From Runella zeae DSM 19591 (GTDB lineage Bacteria > Bacteroidota > Bacteroidia > Cytophagales > Spirosomataceae): a DNA stretch of 64,000 nt. The notes under the pieces are model-generated. The model saw only the letters and a list, made by a program, of their open reading frames with translations, had not been told where the DNA came from and ran no database searches. This document shows, piece after piece, positions 1 to 7,535 of the stretch; position 1 is the stretch's first letter; the number at the start of each line of letters is the position of its first letter. Position numbers and translations under genes: made by a program. The stretch covers positions 275,984 to 339,983 of the forward strand of contig NZ_AUIF01000011.1 of the NCBI RefSeq assembly GCF_000423565.1, written 5' to 3'.

Positions 1-1
1 A

Positions 2-628
2 AAAAGTTCTGCTATGAATCTCTTGGCGGGGTTTTATTCGCCATCTGAGGGCGATATTTTGCTTGATAATGAATCACTTCATCAATACAATCCCCAATGG
101 ATAAGAAAAAACGTGGGGCTTGTCATGCAAAAAAATCACATCTTTTCGGGAACCGTCGAGGAAAACATTCGCTATGGCAATTTAGAAGCTTCTTTTGAAG
201 AAATAGTGGAAGCCGCTAAAAAAGCCAGTCTCCATGACCAAATCCTCCAAATGCCCAAAGAGTATCAAACGGAAGCAAGGGCGCTTTCGGGTGGGCAACA
301 ACAGCGGATTGCGATTGCCCGCCTTTTTCTTAAAAACCCTCCCATTATTTTTCTGGACGAACCCACCGCTAGTTTGGATGCCATCACTACCGAACAAATT
401 AAAGACAGCATAGACGCCATCAAAAAAGACCGTACCGTACTTATTATTTCTCACAACATCAGCCAAATCATGGACGCCGATAAAATATACGTCATGCAAG
501 AGGGAGAAGTGATAGGAAGTGGTACCCACGAAACGCTCTATGCCGCAGGTGGTCTATACCGCGAAATCATTGATTCTAATGCCCGTACCCTCAATATTGG
601 GCGTTTGGCAGCTACAGTGCTGGGTTGA
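2..628 (+). CDS. ABC exporter ATP-binding domain, 5'-truncated by window edge
   Basis: This is the C-terminal nucleotide-binding domain of an ABC transporter whose start lies left of the window. The frame is open from base 2 and begins with KSSAMNLL, the end of the Walker A P-loop. The Q-loop (VMQKN), the signature LSGGQQQRIAIAR, Walker B IIFLDEPTASLD and the switch histidine (ISHN) follow in order. The D-loop and TVEENIRYG segment are typical of exporters of the ABCB/HlyB/MsbA type rather than importers. Substrate cannot be told because the membrane domain is missing. It ends 196 bases before the FHA-protease gene, with a weak hairpin between, so it is probably a separate unit. Confidence 0.9.
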   Translation, partial: KSSAMNLLAGFYSPSEGDILLDNESLHQYNPQWIRKNVGLVMQKNHIFSGTVEENIRYGNLEASFEEIVEAAKKASLHDQILQMPKEYQTEARALSGGQQQRIAIARLFLKNPPIIFLDEPTASLDAITTEQIKDSIDAIKKDRTVLIISHNISQIMDADKIYVMQEGEVIGSGTHETLYAAGGLYREIIDSNARTLNIGRLAATVLG

Positions 629-639
629 GTATAGGTTTT

Positions 640-663
640 CCTGTATATCCAAAATACAGGTTT
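640..663 (+). terminator. Possible weak terminator hairpin after the ABC gene
   Basis: Arms CCTGTAT (640-646) and ATACAGG (654-660) pair with a 7-base loop, 12 bases after the ABC stop codon. Only a short pyrimidine tail follows, so termination would be inefficient. Confidence 0.3.
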
Positions 664-824
664 CCCCTTATCCAAAATGTAGGTGTTTCTGGATTTACTG
701 ATGAGGCTTTTTAGCGGAACTTTGTATCATCCAAAAACAAAATAATTCGCTGAAAATGAGCCTCAAATCTCAGCAGCATTCCTAAAGAATCAATCATTGA
801 AAAATCTACAAAAACATTAAAAAA

Positions 825-2513
825 ATGAGCACTCCAGTAAAACAATTTGTAATTCGTCATTTGGCCGGAGCCAAAGCCAACCAAGTCGAAGAGTTTGATT
901 TTAGTAGTCACAACGAACTTACCTTTGGCCGCTCTTCCGATAGCGATATTCAGTTTGACCCCGAAATAGATACCGTAGTAAGCCGCGAACACGGCAAGAT
1001 TGTAAAAGAAAGCCCTCTTGTGTTTTCGTTGATAGACAACAACAGCCGCAACGGAATTTTTGTCAACAAAACCCGCGTCAAAGGAAGCATCACTCTCACT
1101 CCTGGAGATGAAGTCCAATTGGGAAACAATGGCCCTATTTTTGTTTTTGACATCGACCCTCGTCCCGCCGAATTGATGCCTGCTACTCGATTGGTAGAAG
1201 TCGTAAAACCTACTAGCGAATTTGTGCCTCTTGAAGTATCGGAAACAGCACCTGCTAAAACGGGCATTGGAAAACAAACTTTTGAGCGAGTAATCAACAG
1301 CGAACGTACAAAATCGCGTCGTACGCTTACAGCCAGTATAGTAGCGGTGTTGGTGATATTTTCGTCTTTGGGCTTTGTGTTTTGGAAAAAAAATAAGGAA
1401 GATAATACGCAGCTAAACAACGAATACACCGAAGCACTCAAAAAACAACAAGAAGAATCAAAAATTCAGATGGACTTGTTGAAAGAAAAACTAGAACAAG
1501 GCAAAACCATTTCGACCGCTTCTATCGCCGCCGCTAATACCGACAAAGTTGTCAAGATTTTTATTTCGTGGGAATTATACGAAGTGCAAGAAAATGAAGA
1601 ACTATACCATGAGTATCGCCCAGATGCCCAAGGAATGTTTCGACCTTTGTTTGTACAAACCCAAAATGGCGTAGAGCCTTATCTTGTTACCAAAAAAAGA
1701 TCGCTTGCGGGCTTGCCAGTAGGCTCGACGGGTACAGGGAGTGGTTTTGTGGTAAGTTCTGATGGTCAGATTCTCACCAATCGCCACGTAGGAGCAGCCT
1801 GGAAAACAAGATACTCAGGTTTTGCGTGGAACAATTTTCCGGGTTTTATGGTACAAGGACTTGATAAAAATGGACAGCCTATTTTGGCCAAAGAGCCTAC
1901 CGTAGGAGCCGAGCAAATATTTGGGTGGGTACCTTCAGAAGCCACAATGGTCAATGGGCGCGCGGCTCAAGTAGAAGGCCGAAACAAATACCTAAAGGTC
2001 GTATTTGCGAATACATCTCAGCCTTACGAAGCTCGTTTGATTACTCCTTCACAAAGCCACGATGTAGCGCTTATCAAAGTAGATGTCAACGACCTAGCCC
2101 CTGTTAATCTAAAAGATAACTACGGAAGTGTGAAGGCAGGTGAAGAAATTATCGTGATGGGTTATCCGGGTGGTGCACCACAGCAAAGAGTCGTACGCAA
2201 ATCAAATGACCCCTTCAAGCCTAATCCTGAGGTATTTGAAGTAGCTTCGCCTGTTACCTCACCGGGGCATATCCAACAAGTAGTGGAGAGCTCGTCAGAA
2301 TTTTCGACCAAACAATCAGGGTTTGGGGATAGCTATCAGCTTGATTTGAATGCCACAGGCGGTGGCAATAGTGGCGGACCTATGTTTGACGACAAAGGAA
2401 ACGTGATTGGAATCTATTATGCGGGTGGAGGAGATGCTCGTCAGGGAATTATCTCTTTTGCGATTCCGATTAAGTATGGCATGGAACTTCTCAAAAAACC
2501 TAAAAGCGAATAA
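825..2513 (+). CDS. FHA-domain transmembrane trypsin-like serine protease
   Basis: A 562-residue protein with an N-terminal FHA phosphothreonine-binding domain (GRSS near 35, SREHGKI near 53, NNSRNGIFVN near 72). One membrane span lies at about 167-187, then a charged coiled-coil-like stretch (about 190-235), then a chymotrypsin/DegP-fold protease domain. The catalytic triad reads as His321 (TNRHV), Asp413 (HDVALIKVD) and Ser516 (GGGNSGGPM). No PDZ domain is visible. The layout suggests a cytoplasmic phospho-reader joined to a periplasmic protease. It heads a run of kinase and phosphatase genes on the same strand, whose products may phosphorylate its partner; that link is inference. The protease substrate is unknown. 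Confidence 0.9.
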   Translation: MSTPVKQFVIRHLAGAKANQVEEFDFSSHNELTFGRSSDSDIQFDPEIDTVVSREHGKIVKESPLVFSLIDNNSRNGIFVNKTRVKGSITLTPGDEVQLGNNGPIFVFDIDPRPAELMPATRLVEVVKPTSEFVPLEVSETAPAKTGIGKQTFERVINSERTKSRRTLTASIVAVLVIFSSLGFVFWKKNKEDNTQLNNEYTEALKKQQEESKIQMDLLKEKLEQGKTISTASIAAANTDKVVKIFISWELYEVQENEELYHEYRPDAQGMFRPLFVQTQNGVEPYLVTKKRSLAGLPVGSTGTGSGFVVSSDGQILTNRHVGAAWKTRYSGFAWNNFPGFMVQGLDKNGQPILAKEPTVGAEQIFGWVPSEATMVNGRAAQVEGRNKYLKVVFANTSQPYEARLITPSQSHDVALIKVDVNDLAPVNLKDNYGSVKAGEEIIVMGYPGGAPQQRVVRKSNDPFKPNPEVFEVASPVTSPGHIQQVVESSSEFSTKQSGFGDSYQLDLNATGGGNSGGPMFDDKGNVIGIYYAGGGDARQGIISFAIPIKYGMELLKKPKSE

Positions 2514-2645
2514 TTAAGTGCTTATCCACACTTAGCAAGCAAAGGTTGTTATAATAAACATCTTCATTGAGAGTGCTTTCTAGTGAGGTAATTACTCAGA
2601 AGTTGGGTTTAAGAAAGAAAGCGTTAGCGATTAAAGTTTCATCAA

Positions 2646-3533
2646 ATGCAATTAGGTCAAAATATCAAAGGGTACATTCTGACCCAATGGCTGGGGTCGG
2701 GAGGAATGGGCGAAGTGTATCAAGCACAGCACCAAACCTCCCGCCGCTTGGCAGCCGTAAAAGTTTTGTATCGAACCGACCAAGCAGCAAGGTTCAAAAA
2801 TGAAGCGTATATCCAAGCTTCCGTACAACATCCCCACATTGCGGCTCTTTATGAATATACCATCGAAAACGGAACTCCTTGCATCATTATGGAATATGTA
2901 GAAGGAATCACGCTCGAAAAACTCATCAAACGCCAAGGGCGACTACCCGAAAGCTTTGTGTGGAAGGTTATGGAGCAAATCGTATTGGCGGTGGTACATC
3001 TGCATGAAAAAAACATCATCCATCGTGATTTGAAACCCGGCAATGTCAAAGTAAATCGGGAGAGTTTTGCCAAATTATTGGATTTTGGAATTGCAAAATC
3101 CGTCTATACTCCTAAGCTTACCCAAGAAGGCTATATCGTGGGTACGTCACATTATATGGCTCCCGAGCAGTTTCAAAACAAAGTAGGTATCGAATCGGAC
3201 TGTTGGGCATTGGGGGTATTGTTTTATGAAATGCTAACGGGGTACCTGCCTTTTGATGGTAGAAGCGAGACGGAAGTTCGGCTCAAAATAGAAAAAGGAA
3301 ATTATACCTCACCCGACTTATTGGTACCAGAAGTGTCAAAAAAAAGTAAACGTCTCATTCAAAGATTGTTAAAAGCCAATGCCTCTTCTCGAATGAATGC
3401 CAATGAGCTGTTGGTCGCCTTGCAAAATCCCGACAATAATCCGCTATTTTCAATTACAGAGTGGGTAAATAATATCACTGATTTTGTGGATAAAATGCCG
3501 GTAAAACGGTGGTTAAGAGTTAACAATGATTAA
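2646..3533 (+). CDS. Soluble Ser/Thr protein kinase (Hanks type)
   Basis: A 295-residue eukaryotic-like kinase. The glycine loop GSGGMGEVYQ starts at residue 17, the ATP-anchoring lysine is Lys39, its salt-bridge glutamate probably Glu53, the catalytic loop HRDLKPGN is at 126-133 and DFG at 146-148. The APEQ motif and the SDCWALG helix complete the C-lobe. All catalytic residues are present, so it should be active. Unlike the second kinase of this cluster it has no membrane segment and almost nothing beyond the catalytic domain. The start ATG follows an untranslated gap of 132 bases; the gene overlaps the phosphatase gene by 8 bases, suggesting translational coupling. Confidence 0.93.
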   Translation: MQLGQNIKGYILTQWLGSGGMGEVYQAQHQTSRRLAAVKVLYRTDQAARFKNEAYIQASVQHPHIAALYEYTIENGTPCIIMEYVEGITLEKLIKRQGRLPESFVWKVMEQIVLAVVHLHEKNIIHRDLKPGNVKVNRESFAKLLDFGIAKSVYTPKLTQEGYIVGTSHYMAPEQFQNKVGIESDCWALGVLFYEMLTGYLPFDGRSETEVRLKIEKGNYTSPDLLVPEVSKKSKRLIQRLLKANASSRMNANELLVALQNPDNNPLFSITEWVNNITDFVDKMPVKRWLRVNND

Positions 3534-4407
3534 TGTATTATCTCGAACTCTTACGAGTATGTTTTGGAAAAAATGGCTATCTGACAAATCAACTGACGCG
3601 CCTGTGTCAGATTCTCACAGTGACCTACGAGCCGTGGTAGTGTCGGATGTAGGGTGTGTTCGTACAAACAATGAAGACGCAGCTCGGTTTATTCGTCCTG
3701 CTGACTTAGGAATTCGGGCCAATAAAGGTTTTTTGGCAATCGTAGCTGATGGCATGGGAGGCCACGCCGCTGGCGAAATAGCTTCACAACTAGCGGTAGA
3801 GACCATCGCCAAAACATATTACTCGCGCGAAGAATCGGTAGAAGAAAGTTTGTTCTTGGCCTTTACCAAAGCAAACCGCTCTATTTGGCAAGCTGCTAGC
3901 CGTAATTCACAACAACGAGGAATGGGGACTACCTGTACGGCATTGGTAGTATGTGACCAAAGCTTGTACATGGCGCATGTAGGTGATAGTAGACTCTATA
4001 TTTTTAAAAATGGGCAGATTTTACAGCTTTCAACGGATCATACTTACGTCCAAATGCTGGTAAGTCAGGGGGTGATTACACCACTAGAAGCCGAGAAGCA
4101 TCCCGAACGGAATGTACTTACGCGAGCCATGGGAACTCACAACAAAGTGGAAATAGATGTAGAAACTCTTACTTATAAATTGGAAAATGATGACCGAGTT
4201 TTGCTGTGTACCGATGGCTTGTACGATTATTTGAGCAACGACGAAATCGCTCAGTTGATGCTCATTCCTGCCTTAAACGAGTCTGCTCAACAATTGGTAG
4301 AATCTGCCAAACAAAGAGGAGGCCACGACAATATCACAGTGCTGCTCCTAGAACGAGTATCGAACGCAGTTTTTCAATCTCCTCGTCCAACCGAAGAAAT
4401 AAAATAA
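3526..4407 (+). CDS. PP2C-family Ser/Thr protein phosphatase
   Basis: A 293-residue PPM/PP2C phosphatase. Metal-binding motifs appear in order: DVGCVRTNNEDA near 41-52, VADGMGGHAAGE at 73-84 (Asp75 and Gly76 bind the metal pair), AHVGDSRLYIF, CTDGLYDYL and GGHDNITVLLLE at the C-terminus. It is the natural opponent of the two flanking kinases. The ATG at 3526 overlaps the stop of the upstream kinase; Met12 (3559) is a possible alternative start because the conserved domain begins near residue 35. The next kinase starts 16 bases downstream, so the genes appear co-transcribed. Confidence 0.93.
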   Translation: MINVLSRTLTSMFWKKWLSDKSTDAPVSDSHSDLRAVVVSDVGCVRTNNEDAARFIRPADLGIRANKGFLAIVADGMGGHAAGEIASQLAVETIAKTYYSREESVEESLFLAFTKANRSIWQAASRNSQQRGMGTTCTALVVCDQSLYMAHVGDSRLYIFKNGQILQLSTDHTYVQMLVSQGVITPLEAEKHPERNVLTRAMGTHNKVEIDVETLTYKLENDDRVLLCTDGLYDYLSNDEIAQLMLIPALNESAQQLVESAKQRGGHDNITVLLLERVSNAVFQSPRPTEEIK

Positions 4408-4423
4408 AAAAACATTAACTAAG

Positions 4424-6193
4424 ATGATTGGCCGTACCCTTCATAATTATCATATCGAAGAGCTGCTGGGCGAAGGCGGTATGGGAACGGTGTATCGGGC
4501 CACTGATACATTTTTGCGTCGCCCAGTTGCGATAAAAATGCTACACCCACATTTATTGCGCGATACCAATTTTATGGAACGTTTTCGCAATGAAGCGGTG
4601 CTTTCGGCGCAGTTGAACCATCCCAATGTAGCTACTTTATACAATTTCCTACAAATCCGCACCGACAATCTAATGATAATGGAACTTGTGGATGGAATGA
4701 CGTTGGAGCGCTTGGTAGCAAAAAAAGGAAAGTTACCTCTAGAAACCGCCGTAAAAATAGTGATTCAAGCTCTTGACGGTCTTCAACATGCTCATTATAA
4801 AGGGATTTTGCATCGAGATATTAAACCTGCCAATCTCATGCTTACGCATGAAGGAACCGTCAAATTGATGGATTTTGGGATTGCTCGTATGGTGGGAAGT
4901 CAACGCCTCACTCGAGCTGATAGGGTAGTAGGTACGCTCGAATACATGGCTCCAGAATTGCTCAATGGCGTAGAGCCTTCTATTCAGTCGGACTTGTATG
5001 CCATCGGAGTATTGCTATATGAATTGTTGTCGGGGAAGTTACCTTTTGAACCTGTGACCGACAACACCCTTATCAACCAAATTCTCAATAAAAAGCCAAT
5101 TTCTTTAAGAAGTAGAATTAATGATTTACCAAAATCTATCGAAGATATCTTAGAAAAACTATTGCATAAAAAACCCGAAAAGCGATTTGGGAAAGCATGG
5201 GAACTTCGCCAAGCACTTGCCACTATAGTAGCTCCTGGCCCTATCTCCGCAGATATATTTGAAACAAATCCCCAGCCTATAGTGCCCTTGACGCGCTTGG
5301 CTACGGTTAAGTCAGACAAGCCCCAAGTAAGTCCGACTAGGCTCGCCGGTAGTCCTGATTCTAAATCAACATCCCAAACCAAAATCCAAGAGCTACGGGC
5401 TAATCTTCTGAGTTTTGAAGGGCTCATATTGGTAGGAGCTATCATTATAGCAGCCATAATAATTGGTTTTTGGGTATTTGATGGACCTGCTCCCTCTTCT
5501 AAAGACATTGCCTTTGAAGTGGTGGATTCATTACCCAAAGTGCAAACATCTGATAATAAGACAATACCAGAGAAGTCAAAATCAGACCTAAATGAGTCTG
5601 TGACGGTATTTCCAGTGGACAAAAAAGAAGTAACGTTACCTATACAAACACCCACCGAACCAGAAGAAAAAAAGCCCCCGAAAACAACCAAAAAGAAATT
5701 GCCGGTCGAAGAAGCGCCTAAAGAAAAAAATCCTGTACAAGTAGAAGAGCCGCCTAAGCCTATTGCAAAAGAAGAAAAGCCTAAGGAAGAAAAACCAAAA
5801 GAGGAAGCTCCTCCCAAACACACTCGCGTGGCTCATGTAGAACTAAACGGTGAATCATTTTCGGTCGAATTTGCCCAAACAGTCTCTTCCGAAGCCTCCT
5901 CGGGAGATGTGGTATGGCTGCGTACCATATCGGCTGTGAGTACAGAGGGCGTTGTAGTGATTCCGGTAGGAGCCAAAGTGAGGGCAAAAGTCATCACAGC
6001 TCGCTCATCTACAAACTCACAAAAAGCCCTTTTAGCCCTTCGTTTTGACGTTGTCGAAGCCGTTAATAATCAATGGGTACCCATTCGATTTCCCGAATAC
6101 AGTGATAAGTCAAGTGAGCAGGTAGTTTTTCAGCAAGGGCGAAGAGTTAACAATCTTCGTACCACCCGTACCAAGCTTACAATTCCATACTAA
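4424..6193 (+). CDS. Membrane Ser/Thr protein kinase with extracytoplasmic C-terminal domain
   Basis: A 589-residue PknB-type kinase. The glycine loop GEGGMGTVYRA starts at residue 16, the ATP lysine is Lys38, the catalytic loop HRDIKPAN is at 130-137 and DFG at 150-152. A single strongly hydrophobic span lies at about 333-352. A long Pro/Lys/Glu-rich linker (about 395-465) follows, able to cross the periplasm or peptidoglycan. The last 120 residues form a beta-rich module (DVVWLRTISAVS, VVVIPVGAKVRAKVITA) that resembles the VirB10/TrbI-like beta domains seen in some bacterial envelope proteins; this resemblance is by eye only. There are no PASTA repeats. A small outer-membrane barrel gene starts 12 bases downstream. 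Confidence 0.9.
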   Translation: MIGRTLHNYHIEELLGEGGMGTVYRATDTFLRRPVAIKMLHPHLLRDTNFMERFRNEAVLSAQLNHPNVATLYNFLQIRTDNLMIMELVDGMTLERLVAKKGKLPLETAVKIVIQALDGLQHAHYKGILHRDIKPANLMLTHEGTVKLMDFGIARMVGSQRLTRADRVVGTLEYMAPELLNGVEPSIQSDLYAIGVLLYELLSGKLPFEPVTDNTLINQILNKKPISLRSRINDLPKSIEDILEKLLHKKPEKRFGKAWELRQALATIVAPGPISADIFETNPQPIVPLTRLATVKSDKPQVSPTRLAGSPDSKSTSQTKIQELRANLLSFEGLILVGAIIIAAIIIGFWVFDGPAPSSKDIAFEVVDSLPKVQTSDNKTIPEKSKSDLNESVTVFPVDKKEVTLPIQTPTEPEEKKPPKTTKKKLPVEEAPKEKNPVQVEEPPKPIAKEEKPKEEKPKEEAPPKHTRVAHVELNGESFSVEFAQTVSSEASSGDVVWLRTISAVSTEGVVVIPVGAKVRAKVITARSSTNSQKALLALRFDVVEAVNNQWVPIRFPEYSDKSSEQVVFQQGRRVNNLRTTRTKLTIPY

Positions 6194-6205
6194 ACATCCA
6201 AAATC

Positions 6206-6814
6206 ATGTTCAAAAAAACGATTTTATTTCTACTTTTTAGTGGTGTTTCTGCTAGCCTTTTTGCTCAAGACATACGTTCAAATACAGAAGGATTTAATCT
6301 GAGTCTCCAAGGAAGCTTTGTACGCTGGTCTTCTACCTTTTTTGATCAATTGGATGAGTCCGACCCCAACGGCCTTGGCGGAACTGTCAGACTAGGTTAT
6401 GGATTTAACCAACGATTTGAAGGCTTTGCCCAATACGAACGCCAAACCTTAAAACTAAAAGCAGACTGGGATGTAAATCGTATGTCAACCTTTGCGGCAG
6501 GAATTAGGGCCAATTTTGGCGGAACCTTACAGGCAGCTCGGCCTTTTGTGGAGGTAGGATATGCCTTACAAAATTTGAAAATAAGCCCTGTTTATTTGAA
6601 TGGTATATTATATGAGTTTAAGTTGAGCGGACCTAGTGTATGGCTAGGAGGGGGCATCAATTATTTTATTACACCCCAATTATCTCTTAATATCAGAGCT
6701 GCTGGTACGATTGGGAAGTATAACAGCTTCTTAGCCAGCGGACAAGGTTTTGAAGACCGCCCTGATGTGCGTACTTTTAGAGCAGCGATAGGTATTTGTT
6801 ATTTTTTTAATTAA
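6206..6814 (+). CDS. Small outer-membrane beta-barrel protein
   Basis: A 202-residue protein with a signal peptide (hydrophobic core FLLFSGVSASLFA, cleavage likely after FAQ). The mature chain is built of alternating short strands ending in aromatic residues and finishes in AIGICYFFN, an outer-membrane barrel terminus. It belongs broadly to the OmpA-barrel/porin-like family. It lies 12 bases after the membrane kinase and is therefore the last gene of the kinase/phosphatase cluster, perhaps the outer-membrane partner of the kinase's extracytoplasmic domain. No specific function can be read from the sequence. Confidence 0.8.
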   Translation: MFKKTILFLLFSGVSASLFAQDIRSNTEGFNLSLQGSFVRWSSTFFDQLDESDPNGLGGTVRLGYGFNQRFEGFAQYERQTLKLKADWDVNRMSTFAAGIRANFGGTLQAARPFVEVGYALQNLKISPVYLNGILYEFKLSGPSVWLGGGINYFITPQLSLNIRAAGTIGKYNSFLASGQGFEDRPDVRTFRAAIGICYFFN

Positions 6815-6900
6815 AAAATGTGACTTTCGTTTTTATATACCGTCTCAACAAAGAATCTACAAAAATTAATAGGTTCCGTTACCCTACTTTACTAGTTCCT

Positions 6901-6933
6901 GTACCGTCAGATATATCCCTCATCTGACGGTAC
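6901..6933. repeat. Perfect 12-bp inverted repeat
   Basis: GTACCGTCAGAT (6901-6912) and ATCTGACGGTAC (6922-6933) flank a 9-base loop. It lies 86 bases after the barrel gene and 131 bases before the first molybdenum hydroxylase gene. No T-run follows, so it is either a factor-dependent terminator or an operator for the downstream operon. Confidence 0.6.
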
Positions 6934-7064
6934 ATTTGCACAAACTGTCGCGCATTTTACCCTACCATTTTACTTTTGCCCCCACTACTAAAAAGACGGT
7001 ATAACCGTTGATTGATTAGCTTTTTTATAAACAAGATTTTGTTAACTGTCAAAGCGACTGTAAA

Positions 7065-7526
7065 ATGGCTAATTACACATTGAAAATCAACAATAAAACC
7101 TACCGCGTAGAGGTCGAAGAAGATACGCCGCTCTTATGGGTACTCCGCGACCACTTGGGATTGGTAGGTACTAAATATGGCTGCGGTATTGGGCAATGTG
7201 GTGCCTGTACTATCCACTTAAATGGTACAGCTGTGCGTTCTTGTGTATTGCCAGTCTCTGCAATTGGCAAGCAAAAAGTAACTACTATTGAAGGCTTGTC
7301 GGCCCATGGTGAGCATCCCGTTCAACAAGCTTGGTCGGAAGTTGATGTACCCCAATGTGGCTATTGTCAGGCGGGTCAAATAATGACCGCTTCGGCGTTT
7401 CTCAATAAAACCCCCAAACCTACGCCTGCCCAAATTACTGAAGCCATGAACGGAAATGTTTGTCGTTGTGGTACTTATCACCGTATTCGAGAAGCTGTTG
7501 CTTTGGCTGCTTCAAAACTCAAATAA
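7065..7526 (+). CDS. (2Fe-2S) subunit of a xanthine-oxidase-family enzyme, IorA-like (module 1)
   Basis: A 153-residue small subunit of a molybdenum hydroxylase, carrying electrons between the molybdopterin site and an external acceptor. The N-terminal ferredoxin-like domain has Cys40, Cys45, Cys48 and Cys60 ([16 protein letters not shown]). The C-terminal four-helix domain has the second cluster ligands Cys98 and Cys101 (QCGYCQAGQ) and Cys133 and Cys135 (CRCGTYHRI). It sits 9 bases before its large subunit. The two-subunit form without a FAD subunit is typical of isoquinoline 1-oxidoreductase-like enzymes; the true substrate is unknown. A second copy of the module lies at 11232-13908. Confidence 0.9.
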   Translation: MANYTLKINNKTYRVEVEEDTPLLWVLRDHLGLVGTKYGCGIGQCGACTIHLNGTAVRSCVLPVSAIGKQKVTTIEGLSAHGEHPVQQAWSEVDVPQCGYCQAGQIMTASAFLNKTPKPTPAQITEAMNGNVCRCGTYHRIREAVALAASKLK

Positions 7527-7535
7527 TCACACATC

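Noticed and set aside
711..1277. 188-codon open frame on the - strand under the FHA domain
   Set aside because: The + strand encodes an intact FHA domain; the antisense translation has unlikely composition.
4984..5823. 279-codon open frame on the - strand inside the membrane kinase gene
   Set aside because: Low-complexity Ser/Gly/Phe-rich translation mirrors the Pro/Lys/Glu-rich linker of the kinase on the other strand; no domain is visible.
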